Assembly (NCBI GenBank): GCA_022414725.1
Contig: CM039464.1
Coordinates: 32,266,465 to 32,330,464, forward strand
Direction of reading: 5' to 3'
Length of the DNA: 64,000 nucleotides
Source: Microglena sp. YARC
Taxonomy: Eukaryota > Chlorophyta > Chlorophyceae > Chlamydomonadales > Chlamydomonadaceae
In this document: positions 59,114 to 64,000 of the stretch, piece by piece
How the letters are laid out: each line of letters starts with the position of its first letter
Position numbering within the stretch: the first letter of the stretch is position 1
Made by a program: the position numbers and the translations under genes
Notes under the pieces: generated by a model
Told to the model about the DNA's origin: nothing
Seen by the model: only the letters and a program-made list of their open reading frames with translations
The model's database searches: none

Positions 59114-59770
59114 GGGGCGGGGGAAGGCTTGGTGCAAAGTGGGTGGGTATGGGGTGGGAAGGGTTGAGTAGGGGGGGGGGAAAGTGGGTGTCGGAGGGGA
59201 TATGTGTGTGTGGGGGGGGGGAGTAGGGCTTGCCACTCTGGGTGATGTTTAACCAGCAAGGCTGTGCAAGTAAGGAGGCTAAGAGCCACCTGAAAATGAG
59301 CAAGGTCCCCATCGTGACGCACAACATCATCTACCACCTTGTGGACCTGATCAAGGGCCTGGTTCAAGGTGACGGGGGAGGGGGGGTATTGAGAGTCTGT
59401 GGGTGGGGGTGGATGGGACGGGGGGGAGCGGGGGTATTAAGAGAGAGTGTGGGTGTGGGGGGGTGGGGGGGTTCAACCAGCAAGGCTGTGCAAGTAAGGA
59501 GGCCGAGGCCCTACTGAAGATGAGCGAGGTCCCGATCGTGACACACAACATCATCTACCACCTTGGACCTGATCAAGGGCCTGGTGCAAGGTGTATGTGT
59601 ATGTGTGGGTGGGTGGGTGGGGGGGGGGGGGGGGGAGTCGTTGGTGTCGTTATTGGTGATGGAGTTGGGTGATGTTAAACCTTCAGGACTACATGCATGG
59701 TCCAACCAGAGGAGACATGGAGAATCCCCCACACATACACAACCACACATGCGGACACACCCAATTCCCC

Positions 59771-59801
<31 letters not shown>

Positions 59802-59948
59802 ACACACGGACGCGGACACTCTCATACAATTTCCCCGCACACCCACCCAAATACACACTCACAGGCTACCCCGATGGTCCAACCAGAGGAGACATGGAGA
59901 ATCCCCCACACATACACAACCACACATGCGGACACACCCAATTCCCCC

Positions 59949-59979
<31 letters not shown>

Positions 59980-60312
59980 ACACACACGGACACGGACACT
60001 CTCATACAATTCCCCCCGCACACCCACCCAAATACACACTCACAGGCTACCCCGATGGTCCAACCAGAGGAGACATGGAGAATCCCCCACACATACACAA
60101 CCACACATGCGGACACACCCAATTCCCCCCCCCCCCCCCCCCACACACACACAACACACACACACACACGGACACGGACACTCTCATACAATTCCCCCCG
60201 CACACCCACCCAAATACACACTCACAGGCTACCCGGATGGTCCAACCAGAGGAGACATGGAGAATCCCCCACACCTACACAACCACACATGCGGACACAC
60301 CCAATTCCCCCC

Positions 60313-60343
<31 letters not shown>

Positions 60344-60488
60344 ACACGGACACGGACACTCTCATACAATTCCCCCCGCACACCCACCCAAAATACACAC
60401 TCACAGGCTACCCCGATGGTCCAACCAGAGGAGACATGGAGAATCCCCCACACATACACAACCACACATGCGGACACACCCAATTCCC

Positions 60489-60519
<31 letters not shown>

Positions 60520-62816
60520 ACACACACACACGGACACGGACACTCTCATACAATTCCCCCCGCACACCCACCCAAATACACACTCACAGGCTACCCCGAT
60601 GGTCCAACCAGAGGAGACATGGAGAATCCCCACACCTACACAACCACACATGCGGACACCCCCCCCCCCCACACACACACACACACGGACACGGACACGG
60701 ACACTCTCATACAATCCCCCCCGCACACCCACCCACAAACACACTCACAGGCTACCCTGATGGCCCAACCGTAGGAAGTCATGGGTTCCTCAACTGTGCT
60801 GAATATTCTTTTGGCGGGAATTTGATTGAAAACAAAAATAGATCCCATCTTACGCACTCATCCTCACTCACTCACTCACTCCCCCACAACATTCAGATGA
60901 AACGGTTTGCACTGTTAAACCGCGGTCCTGCTGCGAGGCACACTGACACGCACTGACGCACGCACAACAACACACACTGACACGCACACTGACACACAGA
61001 CACACACGCACACTGATGCACGCATGACAACACACACTGACACATACACATGCACACACAACACACACTGACACACTGACACATACACACTGACGCACGC
61101 ACGACAACACACACGCACAAGCACACTGACACACACACACACACGCAGACTCAACCCCAATGGCCCAGGTTGAGGAGGTAGTGGGCTCAGCAACTGTGCT
61201 GAATCGTACATTATTGGGGGGGGGGGGGGGGGAGTTGACTAAAAACGATGACAACTCTGCCCCATCTAATACACTCATCCACACCCACTCACCCACAACA
61301 CGCACGTAATGACACACACGCACACACGGACGCACACAGACACACTCTACCCCGATGGTCCGAGTGTAGGAGTTTGTGGGTTAGGCAACTTTGCCATGTT
61401 CCCCCTCTCAGCCTCCAACAATCGCAAAATGTCGGGTGGACAGATTTGGGGAGAAAGTTGAATGAAAACAAGTCAAACGCACTCCCATCTAGCACACTCA
61501 CCCACAACACCCACCCCGCTCACGCCCCAACCTGACCACCCCATCCACCATGACCAACCCGATCACCCCCCAACCCACTTGCAGACTCAACCCCGATGGT
61601 CCAAGTTGAGGAGGTAGTAGGTTCGGCAACTGTGCTGGCTATGTTCCCCCTCTCAGCCTCCAACAAGGGCAAAATGTCGGGTGGACAGATCGCTGGCGTG
61701 CGGGTTGCTTTGGGTGGGAAGCTATTCCGCGATGCAGCCTTTTACAGAGTCACAAGAGAAGGAGATGTGGTGTGGCAGGTGTGTACGTTTGTATGTTACA
61801 GTCCTGGGGTTGCCAACTAGATTGAGGGACTTGCCGGTATGTGTGTGTATATGTTTTTATGTTACAGTCCTGGGGGGGGCAAACTTGGCTGAAGGGACAG
61901 ATTACTGGCGTGCGGGTTGCTTTGGGTGGCAAGCTATTCCGCGAAGCTGCCTTTTACAGAGTCACAAGAGAAGGAGATGTGGTGTGGCAGGTGTGTATGT
62001 TTGTATGTTACAGTCCTGGGGTTGCCAACTAGATTGAGGGACTTGCCGGTATGTGTGTGCATATGTTTTTATGTTACAGTCCAGGGGGGGCAAACTTGGC
62101 TGAAGGGACAAATTGCTGACGTGCGGGGTGCTGTGGGTGGCGAGCTATACCTTGGGGCCGCCTTTTACAAAGACACAAGAGAAGGGGGTGTGGTGTGGCA
62201 GGTGTGTACTTGTGTATGTTGAAGTATATCAATTATAATCCCATCAATTATCTATTTATATGCATATCCATCAGAAGGTGGGACCATGCTCCAGCATTCG
62301 CCGGCACAAGCAGGAGGTGGACTCCGCGCCAAGTAACACCGAGTGTGGCGTGTGTTTGGCACGGGGTGAATTCAAACCATAGAAATTAAATTGTAGAAAA
62401 CAAGAATCAATATCAACTTCCGGAATGCACATATTATATCCCCTGGATCTGTAGGGACCATGTTCCAGCATACGCTGTCACAAACAGGAGGAGGACTATG
62501 CGCCGAGGAACACCGAGTGTGGCGTGTGTTTTGCGGGGGTAAATTCAAACAATGGAAATAGAAACGAAGAAAACAAAAATCAATATCAACTGAAGGTATG
62601 TACGTATTTTATCCCCTCCATCTGTAGGGACCATGCACCAGCATTCGGCGCCACAAGCAGGAGGTGGACTCCGTTGCAGCCAACATAGAGTGCGGTGTGG
62701 TTCTGGCAGGCGGCGAATTCAGTGACTTCAAGCTAGGAGATTTGATTGAGTGTGTGAAGATCACAAGCGCGAAGGCAGGTGGCGGTGCTCAGGAGGCTAG
62801 GGAGGTGTCTGCGTAG
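35886..62816 (+). CDS. IF2: organellar translation initiation factor IF-2, 14 exons
   Basis: GTPase that places initiator fMet-tRNA on the small ribosomal subunit and promotes subunit joining, here of bacterial type for a mitochondrion or plastid. Exons: 35,886-36,651; 38,593-39,170; 40,003-41,205; 43,145-43,414; 44,828-44,989; 48,400-48,618; 50,367-50,521; 52,801-52,918; 53,829-54,033; 55,274-55,408; 56,323-56,438; 58,827-59,025; 61,585-61,778; 62,628-62,816. They sum to 4,509 bases (1,502 residues) with matching phase at every join. The start [20 protein letters not shown] looks like a transit peptide (basic, Ser/Ala-rich). Residues 1-830 are mostly low-complexity linker. The IF2_N domain ([11 protein letters not shown]) is at about 839. 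Then come G1 GHVDHGKT (911-918), G2 GGIT, G3 DTPGH and G4 TKVD, then domains II, III ([17 protein letters not shown]) and IV. The upstream ATG at 35,817 would add 23 residues. Introns total 22.4 kb and are built largely of copies of their own splice junctions. Confidence 0.9.
36652..37245 (+). repeat. intron 1: echoes of the exon 1 end and donor
   Basis: Eight or so units of 55-80 bp: AGTTTCAGTGCACAGCCTTT, GGAAGCAGCAAGTGAGTGCT, GGTGATCTGTTATAAAATAA and ATAGTG. Each starts with the last exon 1 bases and keeps GTGAGTG or GTAAGTG. Confidence 0.9.
37246..38592 (+). repeat. rest of intron 1
   Basis: 37,250-37,370: AATACAATAAATAGTATAAT repeats. 37,370-37,420: SINE-like fragment (CCCGTTTGCTTGCACTGGGG). 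38,000-38,215: three copies of a 73-bp unit (CTGCCTCAATACACCGTAGC, TAGTCTCAGGGCTGGACCAT, GGACAAATATATGGAGTTGC). 38,300-38,590: two copies of a block ending ACCCATGCGTGCAGCTAGCA, that is, one echo (38,434) of the exon 2 acceptor before the true one. Confidence 0.8.
38593..39170 (+). CDS. IF2: IF-2 exon 2 (residues 256-448): linker
   Basis: Acceptor CATGCGTGCAG; open through [20 protein letters not shown] to [13 protein letters not shown]; donor GTAAAG. Ser/Pro/Lys-rich, with a Lys/Arg patch ([12 protein letters not shown]). Phase 1 in, 0 out. The downstream intron repeats its last 90 bases two or three times. Confidence 0.65.
39171..40002 (+). repeat. intron 2: exon-end echoes and CA-rich tract
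   Basis: 39,180-39,560: about three copies of TTCAGCGGCGTGAAGAGCAG, GTTGCAGAGCATG, GGTGGGATTCTGAG and TATTTTTCTACGTATTCAGC, including TTTAGGGTTTAGGGTT at 39,259. 39,650-39,985: (CA)n and ACACATACAC low complexity just before the acceptor. Confidence 0.85.
40003..41205 (+). CDS. IF2: IF-2 exon 3 (residues 449-849): acidic/Ala-rich linker and IF2_N start
   Basis: Opens [20 protein letters not shown], continues as a long Ala/Ser/Glu linker with helix-rich part ([20 protein letters not shown]), and ends [19 protein letters not shown], the conserved IF2_N motif. Donor GTGATT. A second acceptor at 39,995 would give phase 2, which does not match exon 2. Confidence 0.85.
41206..42165 (+). repeat. 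intron 3a: donor echoes and (TTGAC/TCGAC)n arrays
   Basis: Five or six units of about 150 bp: GCCAAGCACTTGCAGGTGAC, TCATGATCTTGAATCACCTG, CCTTGATCATATATCACCTG, CTCCCC and then pentamers (CTTGA, CTCGA, CTTCA). Each unit starts with the exon 3 end (GCCAAGCtTTTGCAG) and its GTGA donor. Confidence 0.95.
42330..43144 (+). repeat. intron 3b: three upstream echoes of exon 4 with CCCACCCA tracts
   Basis: Copies at about 42,582, 42,775 and 42,966 carry GTCACCACCAGCCAACTGGA, GGCCTTCCT and on to CGCTCCGTGGATGACACAGT, each after a CACCTCGCC-type tract and sometimes a real AG. Each breaks off at the ACACAGTCTTCCC point into ACCCACCC repeats. The fourth copy, at 43,145, is the intact exon. Confidence 0.95.
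43145..43414 (+). CDS. IF2: IF-2 exon 4 (residues 850-939): IF2_N end, G1, G2
   Basis: Encodes [20 protein letters not shown] through [20 protein letters not shown] to [18 protein letters not shown] is the P-loop and AGGIT the switch I Thr. Phase 0-0; donor GTGGGT. Confidence 0.95.
43415..44827 (+). repeat. intron 4: exon-end echoes and CT/CCTT microsatellites
   Basis: 43,430-43,473 and 44,197-44,260: (CT)n. Echoes of the exon 4 end (ATGCGCAAGACAAATGTGGT, TGACTCAGAGGCGGGTGGCA, TTACACAG) lie near 43,505, 43,870, 43,975 and 44,060. 43,640-43,870: eight copies of a 27-bp unit GGTGGCATTACACATTTATG-GTAAGGCA derived from the same end. 44,450-44,780: (CTTC)n and C/T-rich tract. Confidence 0.95.
44828..44989 (+). 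CDS. IF2: IF-2 exon 5 (residues 940-993): G3
   Basis: [35 protein letters not shown] and [21 protein letters not shown] is the G3 motif with the catalytic His. Phase 0-0; 162 bases. Confidence 0.95.
44990..48399 (+). repeat. intron 5: about 18 echoes of the exon 6 acceptor
   Basis: 45,000-45,260 is G-rich (GTGGTGTGGAGG words). From 45,298 to 48,399 about 18 units of near 155 bp repeat: CCCCTCATCCCCTGTGTCCC, CCACAG, ACACGCAAGGCCCTAGCCCA, TGCACGTGCACC, then TATACCTACACCCACACATA and CTTGCTACATACATAGAAAC. Each has a full acceptor and the first 28-30 bases of exon 6. The last two before the exon (48,002 and 48,199) copy about 80 bases. Confidence 0.95.
48400..48618 (+). CDS. IF2: IF-2 exon 6 (residues 994-1066): G4
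   Basis: [40 protein letters not shown], then [20 protein letters not shown]. The G4 box is TKVD; most IF-2 proteins have NKxD. Phase 0-0; donor GTAGGT. Confidence 0.95.
48619..50366 (+). repeat. intron 6: (ACTAACTA)n and echoes at both ends
   Basis: 48,780-48,830 echoes the exon 6 end (GTCTGGCTGACCTGCAGGAG, GCTATCACTCTACAGGTGGG). 48,718-48,748: (GGT)n. 49,060-49,110: (ACTC)n. 49,320-50,160: TAACTAACTA tracts. Four echoes of the exon 7 acceptor and start (GGCGGAGATGATGGAGCTAG) lie near 49,225, 49,530, 49,795 and 49,970. 50,200-50,355: CCTTCACCACCTTCACC repeats. Confidence 0.9.
50367..50521 (+). CDS. IF2: IF-2 exon 7 (residues 1067-1117): domain II start
   Basis: [51 protein letters not shown] plus two bases; the beta-barrel domain II signature. 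Donor GTGAGT. Confidence 0.95.
50522..52800 (+). repeat. intron 7: donor echoes, MITE-like copy and AT microsatellites
   Basis: Five or six echoes of the exon 7 end (GTGGGGGACTCTGTTGTTGT, TGGCACTGAGTGGTGAGTGA) from 50,650 to 51,290. 50,530-50,650: palindromic MITE-like piece. 51,415-51,490, 52,585-52,620 and 52,698-52,733: (TTA/AAT)n. Echoes of the exon 8 acceptor (GGGCAAAGTGC) lie at 51,393 and 52,683. 51,540-52,540: C-rich tract and other sequence with no gene recognised; it holds two copies of ACACCTGTTTTGGGCTGGGT and TACATAA (51,586 and 51,730). Confidence 0.85.
52801..52918 (+). CDS. IF2: IF-2 exon 8 (residues 1118-1157): domain II
   Basis: (W)[39 protein letters not shown]. It matches the GKVRAL...EAGP...GL.G.P.AGDEF core of IF-2. 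Donor GTAAGT. Confidence 0.95.
52919..53828 (+). repeat. intron 8: exon 8 echo, MITE-like element, exon 9 echoes
   Basis: 53,090-53,175 copies most of exon 8 (GAGGCAGGCCCTGGTCAGCA to CTCGCTGGAGAT). 53,258-53,495 is the longest MITE-like copy, with CATATGATATCATATGAT palindromes and ends CAGGGACATATCAT and AGCTGTTCCCTA. 53,560-53,828: two full echoes (105 bp) of the exon 9 acceptor and first 40 bases before the true one. Confidence 0.9.
53829..54033 (+). CDS. IF2: IF-2 exon 9 (residues 1158-1225)
   Basis: [40 protein letters not shown], then an Arg/Ala-rich helix ending TGSAHTG. Donor GTGAGG. The donor choice is supported by a copy at 54,340-54,410 with the same junction. Confidence 0.85.
54034..55273 (+). 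repeat. intron 9: TA microsatellite, D1 element, CCACCAACA array
   Basis: 54,040-54,085: (TA)n. 54,095-54,245: D1 element, minus. 54,335-54,412: echo of the exon 9 end and donor. 54,650-55,080: (CCACCAACA)n with TTCAACCACTATCACC. 55,168-55,190: echo of the exon 10 start (AAATGAGATGGCCAGGCTGA). Confidence 0.9.
54095..54245 (-). mobile_element. dispersed D1 element, near full-length, in intron 9
   Basis: On the minus strand: GTATGCTACAGTCCAGGGGT, AGGCCAAATAGGCTAAAGAG, CTTGCCCAACCGTATAGGAA, GGGCTTAAAAAGAAAAAGCA, CTGATGAATTGAACCCCAAA, CAATCGTTCAACCGAC, ending GAGTTCGTGCTACAGTGA. Antisense to the host gene. Confidence 0.75.
55274..55408 (+). CDS. IF2: IF-2 exon 10 (residues 1226-1270): insert between domains II and III
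   Basis: (S)[45 protein letters not shown] helix then an acidic linker, longer than in bacterial IF-2. Phase 1-1; donor GTATGT. Confidence 0.8.
55409..56322 (+). repeat. intron 10: exon 10-end echoes, AG and TACA microsatellites
   Basis: Four or five echoes of the exon 10 end (GGTCAAGCTGACCCGGCTGC, CGATTCAGGTATGTAAAAA) up to 55,820. 55,970-56,035: echo of the exon 11 start (GGTGAGGAAGGCCCAACTGA, TGATCAAGGCAGATGTGAAG). 56,055-56,130: (AG)n. 56,140-56,190: (GATA)n. 56,190-56,275: (TACA)n. Confidence 0.95.
56323..56438 (+). CDS. IF2: IF-2 exon 11 (residues 1271-1309): domain III start
   Basis: (G)[38 protein letters not shown]. The [12 protein letters not shown] block is diagnostic of IF-2. 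Donor GTGAGA. Confidence 0.95.
56439..58826 (+). repeat. intron 11: 120-bp and other arrays with exon 11-end echoes
   Basis: 56,490-57,200: about nine units with AGAGTTACCCCTTTATCCGG, TTGTCGTGTTGGTTGTCTGA, GATTCCCTTCAGTGATTTTT and GGCGGAG. Three echoes of the exon 11 end plus donor (TTGGAAGAGCTTAGCACAGA, TCTCGTTAAAGTTAAGGTGA) lie at 57,252, 57,424 and 57,600. 57,660-58,380: C-rich variants of the same unit. 58,660-58,690: GTTAGCCTGTCT repeats. Minus-strand frames there are artefacts. Confidence 0.95.
58827..59025 (+). CDS. IF2: IF-2 exon 12 (residues 1310-1375): domain III
   Basis: [40 protein letters not shown], ..[22 protein letters not shown]. It fits the GVG.I..SD..LA.AS.A...GFN....IIY.L.DDI segment of IF-2. 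Phase 1 out; donor GTGAGG. Confidence 0.95.
59026..59690 (+). repeat. intron 12a: echoes of exon 12 and poly-G
   Basis: Two echoes, 59,238-59,369 (132 bp of exon plus donor) and 59,470-59,592, each followed by G-rich sequence. 59,050-59,112 is (GT)n followed by a run of about 33 G. Confidence 0.95.
59690..61584 (+). repeat. intron 12b: 175-bp array and echoes of the exon 13 acceptor
   Basis: 59,690-60,775: six or seven units of near 175 bp: CAGGCTACCCCGATGGTCCA, ACCAGAGGAGACATGGAGAA, CACACATGCGGACACACCCA, a run of 15-22 C, (CA)n, then ACACTCACAG. Each ACTCACAG-GCTACCCCGATGGTCCA recalls the exon 13 acceptor and start (ACTCAACCCCGATGGTCCAA). Longer echoes with GGTAGTGGGCTCAGCAACTG lie at 60,750, 61,145 and 61,347. 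60,940-61,145: (CA)n/CTGACAC words. Confidence 0.95.
61585..61778 (+). CDS. IF2: IF-2 exon 13 (residues 1376-1440): domain IV
   Basis: (D)[65 protein letters not shown]-terminal fMet-tRNA-binding half of IF-2. Donor GTGTGT. Confidence 0.95.
61779..62627 (+). repeat. intron 13: echoes of exon 13 end and exon 14 start
   Basis: 61,895-61,990 and 62,100-62,205 copy the last 90 bases of exon 13 with the GTGTGT donor; each is followed by a D1-like GTTACAGTCCWGGGG piece. 62,275-62,350 and 62,455-62,530 copy the exon 14 acceptor and first 70 bases (CTGTAGGGACCATGTTCCAG, CAGGAGGTGGACTCCG). Confidence 0.95.
62628..62816 (+). CDS. IF2: IF-2 exon 14 (residues 1441-1502): domain IV end and stop
   Basis: [62 protein letters not shown] then TAG. 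The SIRRHK...ECG......GD.IE pattern is the conserved C-terminus of IF-2. Confidence 0.95.
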   Translation, partial: GPCTSIRRHKQEVDSVAANIECGVVLAGGEFSDFKLGDLIECVKITSAKAGGGAQEAREVSA

Positions 62817-62829
62817 TTTGGACATGCTG

Positions 62830-63640
62830 ATGTATGTTGGGCACAAACACACAGAGTGTAGTGGGTTTTGTCAGGCGGTGAATTCAGGGACTACAGGCCA
62901 CAGACACACTGAGTGTAGTGTGGTTTTGTCAGGCGGTGAATTCAGCAACTACAGGCCACAAGCACACTGAGCGTAGCGTGGTTTTGTCAGGCGGTGAATT
63001 CGGGGACTACAGGCCACAAACAGATAGAGCGTAGCATGGTTTTGTCAGGCGGTGAATTCAGGGAATACAGGCCACAAACAGATAGAGTGTGGCGTGGTTT
63101 TGTCAGGCGGTGAATTCGGGGACTACAGGTCACAAACAGATAGAGCGTAGCGTGGTTTGGGCAGGCGGTGAATCTAGCAACTACAGGCCAAAAACACACG
63201 AGCGTAGCGTGGTTTTGGCAGGCGGTGAATCCATCAGCTATATGCTAGGAGACTTGATTGAGTGTGTCAAGATCATAATCCCGAAGGCAGGTAGCGGTGC
63301 TCAGGAGGCTAGGGAGGCGTCTGCGTAGTTTGGACTTGCTGATGTAAGTTGGGAACAAGCACAAGGAGTGTAGCATGGTTTTTTCAGGCGGTGAATTCAG
63401 GGGATACAGGCCACAAACACGCATAGCGTAACGTGGTTTTGGCAGGCGGTGAATTCAGCAACTACAGGCCACAAGCACACCAAGCGTAGCGTGGTTTTGT
63501 CAGGTGGTGAATTCAGCAACTGCAGGCCACAGACACACAGAGTGTAGCGTGGTTATGGCAGGCGATGAATTCGGCGACTAAATGCTAGGAGACCGGTAGA
63601 GTGTGTCAAGATGACATGCTTGAAGGCGGGTGGCGGTGCT
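62830..63640 (+). repeat. downstream echoes of exon 14 (after the stop codon)
   Basis: About eleven 50-60 bp units of GAGTGTAGTGTGGTTTTGTC, AGGCGGTGAATTCAGCAACT, ACAGGCCACAAACACA. They derive from the exon 14 part coding [14 protein letters not shown]. One longer copy (63,190-63,330) runs on to a copy of the exon end (GGCGGTGAATCC..GCTAGGGAGGCGTCTGCGTAG region), and another near 63,540-63,645 is partial. They lie in the 3' UTR or beyond. Confidence 0.9.
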
Positions 63641-63649
63641 CAGTATGTA

Positions 63650-63795
63650 TGTTACAGTCCAGGGGTAGGCCAAATAGGCTTAAGGGACTTCCCCAACCGT
63701 GACAGGAAGGGCTAAAAAGAAAAAGCATTGATGAACTGAACCCCGAACAGTCGTTTACCGACGAGGGCCCTGAGTTGGTCCTTTCAATGACCCTT
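63650..63795 (+). mobile_element. dispersed D1 element, near full-length
   Basis: GTATGTTACAGTCCAGGGGT, AGGCCAAATAGGCTTAAGGG, ACTTCCCCAACCGTGACAGG, AAGGGCTAAAAAGAAAAAGC, ATTGATGAACTGAACCCCGA, ACAGTCGTTTACCGACGAGG, GCCCTGAGTTGGTCC. Confidence 0.75.
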
Positions 63796-63839
63796 GCACC
63801 AGGCCTGGTACCCATTTACCCAGGGGCCTCTGCATTTAC

Positions 63840-64000
63840 CCAACTACCCACGGCCACCTTTTATTGCGGTGCTCAGGAGGCTAACAAGGCCTCAGTGTAG
63901 TCTAGACATGCTATGATGTATGCTCAAACTGTTTGTTGGAAATATAGAATAATTCCGTATGAGTAATATAGGATACTTCTTTTTGGCGAATATGGAATAA
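63840..64000. other. window end, one more exon 14-end echo
   Basis: 63,866-63,900 again resembles the exon 14 end (GCGGTGCTCAGGAGGCTAAC, AAGGCCTCAGTGTAGTC). The remainder is AT-rich with two AATATAGAATAATTCC-type repeats. Confidence 0.6.

Noticed and set aside
59563..60956. 403- and 419-codon His/Thr/Pro frames
   Set aside because: Translation of the 175-bp array in IF-2 intron 12; three frames are open together because the unit lacks stops.

Overview
Nuclear eukaryotic DNA, extremely rich in repeats and introns, most likely from a large-genome green-lineage microalga. A prasinophyte such as Cymbomonas would fit, but that name is a guess. The reasons are a bacterial-type organellar IF-2 encoded with spliceosomal introns, a chromodomain Ty3/gypsy element, a DIRS-type tyrosine-recombinase retroelement, short TTTAGGG runs, and almost no intergenic sequence free of tandem repeats. 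Most long open frames in the window (His/Thr, Pro, Leu or Lys/Gly strings) are translations of simple repeats and are not genes.

Layout. 1-14,600: simple-sequence DNA, minisatellites, tRNA-derived SINE-like and MITE-like elements, and seven short putative plus-strand exons of one or more unidentified genes. 14,625-18,761 (minus): a four-exon gene whose phases all match, encoding a 161-residue unknown protein with a C-terminal hydrophobic segment and a Lys-rich tail. About 18,880-30,180 (plus): a decayed DIRS-like retroelement with TATA box, ORF1/Gag, RT-RNase H, and a PHD finger fused to a tyrosine recombinase. It is interrupted at 21,324-26,816 by a chromovirus (Ty3/gypsy) flanked by the 5-bp duplication TAGGA. 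30,180-35,800: dispersed and tandem repeats. 35,886-62,816 (plus): one 14-exon gene for organellar translation initiation factor IF-2 (about 1,502 residues, 4.5 kb coding, 22.4 kb of intron), with consistent splice phase at every junction. 62,817-64,000: decayed copies of the last exon and a dispersed element.

Two things stand out. First, the ORF1 of the DIRS-like element starts ARTKKTARMETGG, matching 9 of the first 13 residues of the mature histone H3 tail with K4 kept and K9 replaced by Met, and the same element carries a PHD finger, a fold that often reads the H3 tail. Second, nearly every intron, in the IF-2 gene and in the unrelated minus-strand gene, is built from tandem 'echo' copies of its own exon-intron junction, including the 5' or 3' splice site and a piece of adjoining exon (up to about 29 near-identical acceptor copies). 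This looks like a general mode of intron growth in this genome.
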